Source: Cryptomeria japonica (taxonomy: Eukaryota > Streptophyta > Pinopsida > Cupressales > Cupressaceae). Taken from it: DNA of 64,000 nucleotides. Shown here in pieces: positions 12,796 to 25,296 of this stretch; position 1 is the stretch's first letter, and every line of letters begins with the position of its first letter. The stretch spans positions 188,172,270-188,236,269 of the forward strand of contig NC_081415.1 in the NCBI RefSeq assembly GCF_030272615.1, read 5' to 3'. The notes below the pieces were generated by a model that worked only from the letters and a program-made list of their open reading frames with translations, was not told the origin of the DNA and did no database searches. A program made the translations under genes and the position numbers.

Positions 12796-12852
12796 GTCTC
12801 AAGTCCTCTTTAACCTAAAGCCTAATAGCTTGAGGAAAAGATCTTGTAGATC

Positions 12853-13824
12853 ATGATGAATAAAGAAGGTCCAAAGTTCAACAAAGATAACTATAGGATA
12901 TGGAGTGATAGAATGAAGATTTACATTAAGAGTTTGGGAAGTCAGTATTTGGATCATATAGAAAATAAGTATACTGCACCTATTGGAACTCTGACTAATG
13001 ATCAGAAGAAAGAACAACAAGAGAATCATCAAGCATTAGAGGCTATTAGTAGTTCCCTGTCTGATGTTGAATATGTAGATGTTCATGGTCTTGAAATTGC
13101 ATATGAAGTATGGAAAAAACTTGAAGAGATTTATAACAGTGATGAACATGTTAAGATTACTAAAGAGGAGAGTTTAATAGGAAAATTTGATGACATGAGA
13201 ATGTCTAAAGGTGATAATATCCAACAGTATGGTCAAAGGATAAAAGAGATAGTTGTTGAAATAAAGAGTGCAGAAGGGAAAGTGGAAGATGCCACAGTGA
13301 TCAGTAAGATACTAAGAACCCTACTACCGGTCTATGCTATCCGAGTTGTAGCTATTCAAGAGCTAAAATCCATTGAAAAAACAAAGGCAACTCTTGACTC
13401 TATCATTGGTAAACTTATTGCTTCTAAACTAAATGGCTATGATGGTAGTGTACAAAAATCAGAATCTACATTCAAAGCTTTTGTCTCTAGCTCATATGTG
13501 AGAAGAAGTAGAGATATCGGCCATAGTTATGAATCTAGATCTAGCAAAGCTGTTGATGATGAAGACAGTTTAGTGAAGCTTGAAGCATTGTTGTCAATAC
13601 GACTGCCTAGAGGCACTAGGAAATATAGAGGTAAGCTACCGTTGAAATGTTTTTCTTGCAACAAGATTGGTCATATAGAAGCTAATTGCCCTAATGGTGA
13701 AAATGAATACAAGAGAGACAAATTTAAGAAGTATAAGGGTAAAGACAAGAGAGGTTGTCTTGTAGCTATTGACAGTGGTATTACAGATGAAGAATCTATG
13801 ATGATGCTAGTGAAGACATTATGA
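12853..13824 (+). pseudogene. gag: Copia gag (element F), open for 323 codons
   Basis: An uninterrupted 323-codon frame starts at the first ATG after the leader (MMNKEGPKFNKDNYRIW). The core matches plant copia capsid proteins: YRIWSDRMKIYIKSLG, YEVWKKLEEIYNS, ESLIGKFDDMRMSKGD and ILRTLLPVYAIRV. A complete CCHC knuckle, CFSCNKIGHIEANC, lies near 13648-13690. The frame shifts near 13824 into the pol reading frame, where the original element would have been continuous. It is the best-preserved gag in the window and closely resembles the gag of element G on the opposite strand. Confidence 0.85.
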
Positions 13825-16800
13825 TTTTAGCTATTAAGGAAGAGATATTAGATCAGAAAGCAGTAGTGTCTAGGATGGATAACTATGATAATTGGATCAT
13901 TGATAGTGGTTGTTCACATCACATGACCGGTGATTGGAGCAAATTTATTTCCTTGAAGGAATTTGATGGTGGTGTTGTCAGATTTGGAAATGACTCACCT
14001 TGTATGGTTAAAGGTAAGGGAGTTATTTCTCTTAATGGGATTGGGTTGAAGGCCTAAAGCACAATCTTCTAAGTGTGGAACAACTTAATGACAAAGGATA
14101 CCCACTGGAGTTTAGAAATGGTATGTTCAAAATATTTGACAACAAAGGTGAATTGATTGCAACCAGGAAACAGACCACATGTAATCTATTTCATCTTAAT
14201 CCTAAATTTAGCAACTATTTGATTGCAAAAATAGATGATAGCTAGCTTTGGCATAGGAGATTTTGTCATATAAACTTTGAAAACATTGTTAAAGTGAGCA
14301 AGTCTAACATAGTAAGAGGTCTACCTTAGCTAGACGAACTGGTTAATGCTCTTTATAAAGAATGTCAGTTAGGAAAGATGACTTCTTCAACTTTCAAGAG
14401 CAAGTCCTTCTCAATAGAGTACTTGTTAGATTTGGTTCATATAGATCTATGTGGACCAATAAGAACTAGAAGCATTTCAGGTGATAGATATTTCATGATC
14501 TTCACTGATGATTGTTCAAGGATAATGTGGGTCACATTCTTGAAGGATAAGAATGAATCTTTTGGTAAATTCAAGGCATTCAGAGCCTTAGATGAGAAAG
14601 AGAGTGGAAAAAAGATAAAATGCCTGAGAACATATCAAGGCGGTGAATTTACTTATGAGGAATTCACTAAGTATTGTGATGAGAATGGTATCAAGCGGCA
14701 ACTTTCTACACCAAGGATGCCACAATAGAATGGTATAGCAAAAAGGAACAACCAGTCAATGATTGAAGTAGCTAGAACTATGTTGATACAAGGAAATGTA
14801 GCAAAAACATTTTGTAGAGAAGCTGTAAGTACAACGATCTACACAATGAACCGAGTTCTGATGAAAAGAGGTAAGGACAAGACAACTTATGAGTACTGGT
14901 ATGGAAGATCACCCGATGTTAGCTATTTTAAGATCTTTGGTAGTAAGTGTTTTATCAAAAGAGGTGATTACATAAGCAAGTTTGAAGCTAAGAGTGATGA
15001 AGGCATATTTCTTGGCTATTCCACCAAGAGTAAGGCCTACAAATGCTTCAACAACCGGACACAGAGATTTATTGAGAGTGCTAATGTTCATGTAGATGAA
15101 TGTCCTGAAATTTTAGAAGGAACCAGTTCAGAGAGAAAGGATGAAGATTCTTGCATTTTTCTTTTGGAACCTGAAACTATTAAATCAGAAACCGGTAATT
15201 TGAATCCTGATCTACTTGTTCAACCGAAACAAATAAATTCAGAGGAAGAAGACAATGAAGAAGATGAACCTAATGAGAATGATCATGTTATTCCTAGATA
15301 TGAGAGACTGAATCACAATCCTGAGCAAATTATTGGGGATAAGGATGCTGGAGTACTAACTAGAAGGAAAATTAGAGAGAACTCTTGCATGATCTCCACC
15401 ATTGAACCTAGAAGTGCTAAGGAGGCATTTGGTGATGATTATTGGGTGAAAGCAATGGAGGAGGAATTGGATCAAATTGAGAAGAACAATACTTGGACCT
15501 TGGTACCCCAATCAGTAAACAAGAATGTTATAGGTACTAAATGGGTGTTCAGAAACAAGTTAAATGAAGATGGTGTTATAGTTTGCAATAAGGCAAGATT
15601 AGTTTGCAAAGGTTATGCACAAGAAGAAGGAGAAGATTATGGAGAAACCTTTGCACCAGTAGCAAGACTGGAAGGAGTTAGAACATTACTTACATTTTCA
15701 ACCCATAAGAAGTTTAAGGTATACCAAATGGATGTTAAGTCTGCATTTTTGAATGGGATATTGGAAGAAGAGGTTTATATAGATCAACCTGATGGTTATG
15801 CATTGACAAATAAGGAAGACATGGTATGCAGATTGCATAAAGCTTTATATGGATTAAAGAAGGCACCCAAAGCATGGTATGAATGGCTTCATACTCATAT
15901 GATGAAGATTGGATTTGCAAGAACCAGTGATGACATCAACATTTATCTCAAGTCTAAAGGAGATGAAATACTGGTCAGTGAAGTATTTGTTGACGACATT
16001 ATATTTGGAGGTAATGATGTCATGAGAAATAGTTTTGCAAATGAAATGAAGAATGAGTTTGAGATGTCATTAGTAGGAGAAATAAAATTTTTCATAGGCT
16101 TAAAGATACAACAGATTAAGAATGGTATTTTCATTACTCAATCTAAATATGTGAAAGAAGTTTTGAAGACTTTTGGCATGAGTGACTATAAACCAGTTGG
16201 AACTCCAATGATTATAGGTTGTAAATTGTCCAAGGAAGATGCATCTAAGTCTGTAGATGAAAAGGAATATAGGTCAATGATTGGAAAATTACACTATGTT
16301 GTTCACAGTCAATCAAATATTACCCATGTAGTTGGTATAATTGCTAGATTTTAGAAAAATCCAAAGCAAGCACATCTGATAGCAACCAAGAGAATTTTTA
16401 GATATCTAAAAGGTATAGTTGACTATGGGTTATGGTATCCATATGGAGGCAATTTTGATTTGAAGGAATACATTGATGTTGATTGGGTAGGAAATATTGA
16501 TGACCGGAAGAGTACTACTGGTGGAGCATTCTTTCTAGGAGGAAGGCTAGTTTCATGGAGTAGTAAGATGTAGAGTTGTACTTCACAATCTACTACTGAA
16601 GCTGAGTATGTAGCATCTTACATGAATTGCACACAAGATATTTGGATGAGGCACATTTTGGAAGGTTTTAAGATGAAGATCTCAGAACCTATAAAGAATT
16701 TGTGTGATAATACAAGTGCAATAAATATTGTGAAGAATTTTGTTTTGCACGCAAGGACTACGCACATTGAATTGAAGTATCACTTTTTGATGGAAAAATT

Positions 16801-16939
16801 TCATAGTAAAGATGTTATCCTAGAGCATGTTTCTACCCAAGAGTAGCTTGCAGATATCTTTACCAAACCTCTTCCTAAGACCACTTTTGAGTATCTTAGA
16901 AGTCAGCTGGGGGTTGTCCCTCTTCATGAAGTCAGTTGA
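13821..16939 (+). pseudogene. pol: Copia pol: protease, integrase, RT, RNase H (element F)
   Basis: Domains in order: protease WIIDSGCSHHMTG (near 13895); pre-integrase LWHRRFCHINFENIV (near 14250); integrase core HIDLCGPIRTRSISGDRYF (near 14440) with FTDDCSR; RT starting [16 protein letters not shown] (near 15450), with [12 protein letters not shown] (near 15725) and the catalytic FVDDIIFGG (near 15985); RNase H with STTEAEYVASYMNC (near 16590) and NTSAINIVKNFVLHA. It ends LRSQLGVVPLHEVS at 16939. Stops interrupt it near 14056, 14244, 14329, 14728, 16353, 16573 and 16845, mostly at former CAG or TGG codons. RT is open from 14759 to 16354. The order integrase before RT identifies Ty1/copia. 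Confidence 0.9.
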
Positions 16940-17104
16940 GCATGATGTTGATTGCATCAGTCCCTGAATTACTTGCAAAATCTTACATGGATTGATGTTT
17001 TTGGAAGTGGATGTATTCCACATGGGGAGCATCAAGATGCAGTATGTTGATGCATAGTGAGAATTTGGGATTACATGTTTTACTTTCAATTTGGCATTGT
17101 TGTC

Positions 17105-17272
17105 AAAGGGGGAGAAGAATTATGTGTTTGATTAGGTGAACTGGCGACATATTGAAGACAGATAGAGCATGGTGAATACTTGGTAATGTAAACTAGGATT
17201 CCTATTCACCAATCCATAGTAGCAATCAGAGGCGTTGATATTTGTATTGCCATCAATGCCAAAGGGGGAGAT
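17105..17272 (+). other. Element F polypurine tracts
   Basis: AAAGGGGGAGAAGAA at 17105-17119 and the main tract AAAGGGGGAGA at 17261-17271 next to the 3' LTR. The doubled tract recurs in C, G, B and A. Confidence 0.75.
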
Positions 17273-17998
17273 TGTTGGCATTTTGCATATAGATTGCATT
17301 AATGATATGTTGTCATTGATGTTAATTGAACCGGTGAATGATATTTCATGATATTGTTGATGTTATTGTTGTTATTTCTATTGTCTTATAATCAGTATGA
17401 TAAACTTTGAGGAAGATGTTGTAAATTGGTATGGTAGTTTGTAAGTTGAACCAGTGTAAAGTTTTAAACCTTTTTATGTTATGTAACCAGTAAACCCTAC
17501 CAGTTGTTTTATGTTAAACCCTAACTGATCAAGTTTGTTGGTTTAAGATCTAATGTTGAACGGTAATGATGGAGACATGTGTGATCATTGTATGAGGATT
17601 AGTTCATATTGATTTGGTGCATTTGTTATCTTGGAAAGGAGAAAAGTGGATTGCATCTAATGCATAGCGCGTGATGAGTTACAAAGTCCGATGAAGTGGT
17701 GATCATGGAGCAGTTGGAATTTTCTCGATTAATGTGAAGAGATTATTATGATTTCTAATGGTCAAGATTATATCAACTTGTTTGTAATCTCGATGATGAG
17801 AATTAGGTTTTTGTTGTGTTACTGACCTAGTTGATTTGTATTTAAGGTTGATGATATTGTTTTGTTAAGTGTTGGCAAAGTTGACAAGATTGGCAGAAAC
17901 TAGTTGAGTGTGTGGTTGCCTAACTGGTGGATGGATCTGCAGTTTGAGTAAAGGCAGATTGAATCTTAAGAAGGATTTGATCAAGTAGATGTAGTGCT
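17273..17998 (+). repeat. Element F 3' LTR, first part
   Basis: Matches 11352-12070 closely. It is cut after GTAGTGCT by element G, whose target duplication GTGCT is at 17994-17998 and 25292-25296. The remainder of the LTR is 25297-26012. Confidence 0.9.
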
Positions 17999-19485
17999 TG
18001 ATGAATAATGATGAACAATAAGTACTCAACAGATACTAAGAGGGGGGGGTGGTGAATTAGTATAGCCAAAAACTTCACTTAAACCACTTTGATTGCAAAG
18101 ACTGAACTAATTGGTAAATAGTATCACCGATCTAAAATAGGGCACTACCGGTAAAACATAGTATGACTATGAAAGACATAAACCAGTAACACTTAGATCT
18201 TCACCACTCCTAATATCTCCTTACCACTTCACCCATATGCATAAACAAGTAATACAACAGAAATATAAGGACCACTGGATCAACATGCATTACCACTTAA
18301 CAAAAAATACTAATCATCACATGAAAAAGCATCACACATGACACACTAATTTTTCATGTGGAAACCCAACTCAGAAAAACCACGGTGGGGATGAATACCC
18401 ACAAGTTGTTCTTTGAACTCTTTAGAAGTATGCTCTGTTAGGAGCCTAATCCAGTTAAGGATATTACAATAGGTTCTGCTAGGAACCGATCCTGCTAGGG
18501 GTCACCCGATTAAGGGATGGCTAAATACCTAGTTAAAGGTTAGAACCCTGTTAAAGGTTACCTCGCAAAAGGATTTGAAGAAATCAATGATTTTGAGTCA
18601 CCCTGTTAAAGGATTTACACAAAGCCTCTTAAAGCTACCCGGTTAGGGTATTTTTCAACTACTTAGATGGTTAGAAGTCAACAAGTAATACACTGATATG
18701 ATAAAAACACTAAATGCTATGGCAGATCCACTTTAGTTCCTTCACTTCTGCAATCACACTCTGCAGGTATCAACACACTTCTCTGGTCTAGCAAGAATCA
18801 AGTATCTCTATACTTGGATACACACATAACATTTGCCAACAACTTTACAATGCAAATCATCATCAACCTTATAGGAAACAGATAGATCAATGACATAAAC
18901 CCTAAACCCTAAACATTTAGGTTATCAATATAGTCAGTCCAATCCTGACCATTCAAACACATTGCATTGAATAAAATAGTCTTGAACAAATATCAAGATG
19001 TTATTCATCGTTCATTCTTTGCCGCTTCTGGAAGCTGATAACCCATCATGCATTCCCCATCATTTACTAAGACTTCACACATTCTTGAGGTAGATAGGAT
19101 CAATATTCTTCATGCAAGATTCTCAAGAAAATCCTTCACGCGCACATGGCTGACATGGTAACATGATCTGATCTTCATTTTAATGCTAACCCATCACATG
19201 ATATCATTGGTCGAATCACACAAACTTGAAATGCATCAACCGGAAACCCTGAGGCTGAGACTACCAACTGGTAGTCATATCAAATGAAACCCTAATACAA
19301 ACTTTGCATATACCAGTTCTCATTCCAACATACCGGTTCACCGTTTCACATATACCGTTTCACATAAGCATACTAGTTCTCTTCTAGTTTGCTTACTTCA
19401 TTATACCAATTCATCCTTCAACATATTGACATCAATGACAACATACAATATTATCATGTTATCATACTTTACATATATGCCAACA
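17999..19485 (-). repeat. Element G 3' LTR
   Basis: 1487 bp, pairing with 23809-25291. Its copies of the GAACCGGTAT motif are decayed (ATACCGTTTC, ATACTAGTTC) compared with the other LTR. Confidence 0.92.
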
Positions 19486-19670
19486 ATCTCCCCCTTTGGC
19501 ATTGATGGCAATATGCAAAGATATCTCTCCGGTTCACATCTTCTCCCCAATCTCTTCCATATTAATCTCCAAAGCTGTAGATATCTTCTCTGCTTCACAT
19601 CTTCTCCCCCTTTGACAACAATGCCAAAGTGGAGGCACAGACATCCATGTTCCACTATGTTGCTCCCCCT
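19486..19670 (-). other. Element G polypurine tracts
   Basis: Minus-strand AAAGGGGGAGAT at 19486-19497 borders the 3' LTR. Further tracts lie at 19602-19613 (AAAGGGGGAGAAG) and 19663-19670 (AGGGGGAG). The multi-tract layout is like that described for Sireviruses. Confidence 0.7.
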
Positions 19671-19748
19671 GAGGAGTAGCATCCTTCAAGACATCAATCC
19701 TAAAAAGATTTGATAGTGCAAGACCTGACTGATGTGGAGCACATACCT

Positions 19749-22378
19749 TTAGTTCACCTCTTGAAGGGGCAACACCCCTAATTCACCTCTTAAATAGGTA
19801 AATGTAGCCTTCGGTAGAGGCTTGGTGAATATATCTGCTAACTGCTCCTTACTGGAAACATGTTCCAATACAACCTCTTTGTTTTGAACTTTCTCCCTCA
19901 AGAAATGATACTTGAGCTCGAAGTGCTTTGTTCTAGCATGCAAAACCAGATTCTTGGAAATATTAATTGCACTTGTGTTGTCATAAAATATACTCACCGG
20001 TTCAGATACAAGGACTTTGAAACCACTTAATACATGCTTCATCCAAATTTTTTGAGTGCAGTTCATAAATGCTGCTACATATTGTGCTTCTCTTGTAGAC
20101 TGAGAGATACAACTCTGCTTCTTACTCATCCATGAGACTAGTCTACCACCAAGAAAGAATGCACCACCAGTTGTGTTCTTTCAGTCATCCACATTACCTG
20201 CCCAATCGACATCTATAAACACTTTGAGATTGAAATCATTACTGTATGAATACCACAATCCATAGTCTATAGTTCCCTTCAGATATCTAAGAATCCGCTT
20301 GACTGCTACCAAGTGGGATTCTCTTGGACTTTTCTAAAAACATGCAACAATGCCCACTGCATGTGTAATGTCCGGTCTGCTGTGTACTACATAGTGCAAC
20401 TTACCAATCATTGATCAGTATTCCTTCTCATTCACTAATGCTGAGTCATCTTCTTTTGACAAATTACAACCAGTCACCATTGGCGTACCAATAGGTTTGT
20501 TGTCATCCATGCCAAAGGTCTTCAACACCTCTTTGACATACTTGGACTGAGTGATAAAGATACCATCTTTCATTTGTTGAATTTGTAGTCCAATGAAGAA
20601 CTTAATCTCTCTGATTAGTGACATCTCAAATTCCTTCTTCAGCTCATTTTCAAATGCATGGCTCATCTTATCATCTCCACCAAAAATTATGTCATCAACA
20701 AACACTTCATAGATCAAAATCTGACCTCCTTCTGACTTCAGATAGATATTGCTATCTTCACTTGTTCTTTCAAAACCAATCTTCACAAGATTTGAGTGTA
20801 AACGTTCATACCATGCTCTAGGTGCTTTCTTTAATCCATACAAGGCTTTGTGTAGCCTACACACCATATCACTGTCTTCTGATAGGGCAAACCCATCTGG
20901 TTGCTCTATATACACTTCCTCTTCAAGTATTCCATTTAGGAATGTAGATTTTACATCCATCTGATATACTTTGAATCCCTTGAAGGCTACATATGCAAGA
21001 AGCATTCGAACTCCTTCCAATCTAGCTACTGGAGCAAAGGTTTCTCCATATTCTTCTCCTTCTTCTTGAGAATATCCCTTACATACCAGTCTGGCTTTGT
21101 TTCTTACCACTGTGCCATCTTCATTTAGATTGTTTCTGAAAACCCATTTGGTGCTAATAACACTTTAAATTTTTTAGGCTCAAATTCAGAAATCATGCAA
21201 GAGTTTTCTCTGACCTTTCTTCTTGTAAGAATTCCTGCATCCTTATCTCCTATGATCTTCTTTGGATCATGATTCAACTTTACATACCTAGGAATGATTT
21301 TAACAGATTCCTCTTGCTTTTCTTCTTCATCCTTGTCTTCATTAGCATCAACATCTACCCGTGTAGGAGCATTGTTACTGGTACTAGGTTGTTTTGCAAC
21401 CAGTTCTTAGAAGGTTACAATTGGTTCATCTACCACTTGCTCACTGCTAGTTTCCTCAGGTTTCTCAAAAGTTTCATCAACTCTAACATTGAAACTTTCA
21501 ACAATTTTCTGAGTCCTTTTGTTAAAACACTTGAGAGCTTTTCTCTTGGTGGAATACCCTAGGAATATTCCTTCATCACATTTTGCATCAAACTTGCTCT
21601 GGTGTTCTCTCCTCTTGATATAACACTTGCTACCAAACACTCTAAATTAGCTTACTATAGGAATCTTACTGGTCTAATGCTCATAAGGTGTTTTAACCTT
21701 ACCTTTCTTGATGAGTACCTGGTTCATAGTGTAGGTTACAGTGCTCACTGCTTCTCTCCAAAAAGTGTGAGCAACCTTTCCTTGAATTAGCATTGTTCTG
21801 GATGCTTCCATTATAGTTTGGTTGTTCCTTTTTGCTAGGCCATTCTACTGTGGAGTCTGGGGGGCAGACAGTTGCCTCTTGATGCCATTATCTTTATAGT
21901 ACTTGTTGAACTCACTAGAAGTGAACTCACCACCTTGGTCGGTTCTAAGACATTTAATCCTCTTACCACTTTCTTTTTCAACCAGTGCTCTGAAGGCTTT
22001 GAACTTTCTAAAAGCTTCAGACTTGTCTTTCAAGAATGTGACCCACATCATTCTTGAGAAATCATTAGTAAGAATCATAAAGTACCTATCTCCTTGCACA
22101 CTCCTGGTTTTCATAGGACCACACAAATCAATATGCACAAGATCAAGTAAATTATCTGCTGTGAAAGATTTACCTTTGAAGGTTGAGGAAGAATTTTTCC
22201 CCAATTGACATTCTCTGCACAAAGGGTTATCTAGTTTGTTCAGCACATGCAATCCTCTAACTACCTTGATCCTACTGGCCTTCACAATGTTATCAAAATT
22301 AACATGGCAGAGTCTCCTATGCCATATCCAACTGTCATCAAACTTAGCCATTAGACATTGACTGATATTTTCATTCAA
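19749..22378 (-). pseudogene. pol: Copia pol: integrase, RT, RNase H (element G)
   Basis: Minus strand, in order: pre-integrase SWIWHRRLCHVNFDNIV (near 22330); integrase HIDLCGPMKTRSVQGDRYF (near 22130) and FRALVEKESGKRIKCLR; a stretch like FGSKCYIKR...FLGYSTKRKALKC (near 21630-21540); [20 protein letters not shown] (near 21095), [12 protein letters not shown] (near 20970) and FVDDIIFGG (near 20690); RNase H STREAQYVAAFMNCTQ (near 20095), NTSAINISKNLVLHA and the end LGVLPLQEVN at 19749. Breaks near 21845, 21640, 21407, 21175 and 20415 include stops in place of Gln and Trp codons. The long RT frame (21110-20415) is intact across the catalytic YVDD-type site. The protease is in the preceding frame (22400-23440). 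Confidence 0.9.
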
Positions 22379-22399
22379 CTGAAATAAGTTACCTCTAGT

Positions 22400-23737
22400 C
22401 TACATGCCAGTGGCTATCAGTTCACTGCTCTTTCCTTTTATTCTACACACTCCATCCTTGAATTCCAGAGTGAGTCCTTTATCATTTAGCTGGGCAACAC
22501 TCAAAAGGTTATGCTTGAGACCTTCCACCCAATACACATCATCAGCACTACTTTTTCCATTTAGGGACATGGACCCTTTGCCTTTTACCATACAAGGTGC
22601 ATCATTACCAAATTGGACTACACCTCCATCATACTCTTCCAGAGACAAAAAATTTCTCTGGTCACCAGTCATGTGGTGAGAACAACCACTGTTGATAATC
22701 CATTCATTAGAATTATCAAAGCGGGAGACAAGAGCCTTCTTGTTTGACACATCTTCCTTGACAACTACAAATACTATGTCTTCACTTTCTTCATCTTCAA
22801 ATTCATCATCAGTGACACCTTCATCAACTGCAACAAGACAGTTGCTCCTATTTCCTCCTTTGAACTTTTTGAACCTCTCCAGTTTGTCCTTATTATCACC
22901 ATTAGGACAATTTATAGTAATGTGTCCAATTCTATTGCAAGAAAAGAATTTAAAAGGGATCTTATCTCTATATTTACCAGCTCCCTTAGGAAGTCTCTTG
23001 GCCATAAGAGCTTCAAATTCCATCAGGATCTCCTCATCATCCATTTCTTTGCTTTGTCTGGGTTCACAACTGGTACTAGCTTCTTTACCCTTTCTAGATA
23101 GTGCAACAGATGCTTTAAAGGCTGAATTAGTCTTCTGAACACTGCCATCATAACTGTCTAGCTCATAAGCGGTCAACTTAGTAATGATAGAATCAAGGGA
23201 CACCTTTGTCTTGTCAATAGATCTCAACTCTTGAATAGTGACAACCCTTATTGCATAGATTGGTAATAAGGTTCTCAAAACTTTTCTAATAATGGTGGAA
23301 TCATCCATTGTACCTCCTACACTCTTGATGTCACCAACAACAGTTTTAATCCTTATCCCATATTTTTGAATGGTTTCTCCTTCAACCATCTGCATATCTT
23401 CAAACTTTCCTCTAAGGCTTTCTTCCTTAGCTTGCTTCACATGCTCATCACCACCATAGATAGACTCCAGAGTATCTCATACATCTTTGGGATTGTCTTT
23501 ATCCTGAACATCTATAAACTCAATATCAGATAGACTGCTGATAAGAGCTTCCATAACTTGCCCATTCTCTTGAATTTCTCTTCTTTGATCATCGGTGAGA
23601 GTACCGGTAGGGACACCATAAGTATTCTCAACATAGTTCCAGTGTTGAGCACCCATTCTTTTAATGTATATCTTCATTCTGTCCTTCCATTTCTTAAAAT
23701 GATCTTTGTTGAACTTAGGACCTTCCCTCTTCATCAT
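22400..23737 (-). pseudogene. gag: Copia gag and protease (element G)
   Basis: Starts at 23737 with MMKREGPKFNKDHFKKWKD, matching the start of the F gag. One stop near 23477 splits it from a 346-codon frame (23440-22400). That frame holds ESLRGKFEDMQMVEGE, VLRTLLPIYAIRVV, a knuckle FFSCNRIGHITINC (first Cys changed to Phe) and a long acidic linker. It then has protease WIINSGCSHHMTGD (catalytic Asp changed to Asn) and ends with NLLSVAQLNDKG, the protease-to-integrase linker. Losing both a knuckle Cys and the protease Asp means these proteins were dead even where the frame is open. Confidence 0.88.
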
Positions 23738-23794
23738 TACAACAAGATCTTTTCCTCAAGTGGTTAAGCTTACAACATAGAGGACCTGGAGAAC

Positions 23795-23807
23795 GCTTTG
23801 ATACCAA
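23795..23807 (-). other. Element G primer-binding site
   Basis: Minus strand TTGGTATCAAAGC next to the 5' LTR. It complements the initiator tRNA-Met 3' end apart from one base. Confidence 0.8.
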
Positions 23808-23808
23808 T

Positions 23809-25291
23809 TGATAGATAATGATGAATAGTAAGTACTCAACAGATACTGAGAGGGGGGGTGAATTAGTATAGCCAAAAACTTCACTTAAACCACTTTGACT
23901 GCAAAGACTGAACTAACTGGTAAACAGTATCACTGATCTAAAACAGGGCACTATCGGTAAAACACAGTATGACTGTGAAAGACATAAATCGGTAACACTT
24001 AGATCTTCACCACTCTTGATATCTCCTTACCACTTCACCCATATGCATAAATAAGTAATACAACAGAAATATAAAGACCACCGGATCAACATGCATTACC
24101 ACTTAACATAAAATACTAATCATCACATGAAAAAGCATCACACATGACACACTAATTTTTCACGTGGAAACCCAACTGGGAAAAACCACAGTGGGGATGA
24201 ATACCCGCAAGTTGTTCTTTGAACTCTTTAGAAGTCCGCTCTATTAGGAGCCTAATCCAGTTAAGGATATTACAATAGGTTCTGCTAGGAACCGATCCTG
24301 CTAGGGATCACCTGGTTAAGGGATGGCTAAATACCCAGTTAAAGGTTAGAACCCTGTTAAAGGTTACCTCGCAAAAGGATTTGAAGAACTCAATGATTTT
24401 GAGTCACCCTGTTAAAGGATTTACACAAAGCCTATTAAATATACCTGGTTAAGGGATTTTCCAACTACTGAGATGGTTAGAAGTCAATAGATAATACACT
24501 GATCAGATAACAGCACTAAATGCCAAGGCAGATCCACTGTAGTTCCTTCACTTCTGCAATCACACTCTGCAGGTATCAACACACTTTTCTGGTTTGGCAA
24601 GAATCAAGTATCTCTACACTTGGATACACACATAACATTTGCCAACAACTTTACAATGCAAATCATCATCGACCTTATAGGAAACAGATAGGTCAGGGGC
24701 ATAAACCCTAAAACCAAAACATTTAGGTTATCAATACAGTCGGTCCAATCCTGACCATTCAAACACATTGCATTGAATAAAACAGTCTTGAATAAATCTC
24801 AAGACATTCTCCATCATTCGTTCTTTTCCGCTTCTGGAAGCTGATAACCCATCACGCATTCTCCACCATTTACTGAGACTTCACACATTCTTGAGGTAGA
24901 TAGGATCAATCTTCTTCATGGAATATTCTCAAGAAAATCCTTCACGCGTAGAAGGCTAACGTGGTAACATGATCTGATCTTCATTTAAATGCTAACCCAT
25001 CACATGATGTCATCGGTTGAATCACACAAACTTGAAATGCATCAACCAGAAACCTTGAGGCTGAGACTAGCAACTAGTAGTCATATAAAATGAAATTGCG
25101 ATACAAACTTTGCATATACCGGTTCTCATTCCAATATACCGGTTCACCATTTCACATATACCGGTTCACATCATCATACCAGTTCTCTTCTAGTTTGCTT
25201 ACTTCAATATACCAGTTCATACTTCAGCATATTGACATCAATGACAACATACAATATTACCATGTCATCATACTTTACACATATGCCAACA
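23809..25291 (-). repeat. Element G 5' LTR
   Basis: 1483 bp, better preserved than its partner. It holds a repeated U3 motif (25113-25220) and, near the other end, a G-rich run (AGAGGGGGGG) that is the complement of the C tract shared by all copia LTRs here. Confidence 0.92.
25113..25222 (-). promoter_or_regulatory. Array of GAACYGGTAT motifs in G U3
   Basis: On the minus strand GAACCGGTAT or GAACTGGTAT occurs five times in about 110 bases, 20-35 bp apart, starting about 70 bp inside the LTR. Repeated short boxes in this place act as enhancers in Tnt1-type elements; that role is inferred here. Confidence 0.5.
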
Positions 25292-25296
25292 GTGCT

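Larger units (their letters stand above)
17999..25291 (-). mobile_element. Element G: complete Ty1/copia element, minus strand, inside the F 3' LTR
   Basis: LTRs 17999-19485 and 23809-25291 (TG...CA) are flanked by a perfect 5-bp duplication GTGCT. On the minus strand: 5' LTR 23809-25291, primer site at 23795-23807, gag 23737-22400, pol 22378-19749, polypurine tract 19486-19497, 3' LTR 17999-19485. It is a close relative of F, as the gag and pol motifs are nearly the same, but it points the other way. Stops and frame breaks make it inactive. Confidence 0.93.

Noticed and set aside
19426-19713. Plus-strand frame of 95 codons
   Set aside because: It is antisense to the 3' untranslated region and polypurine tracts of element G.
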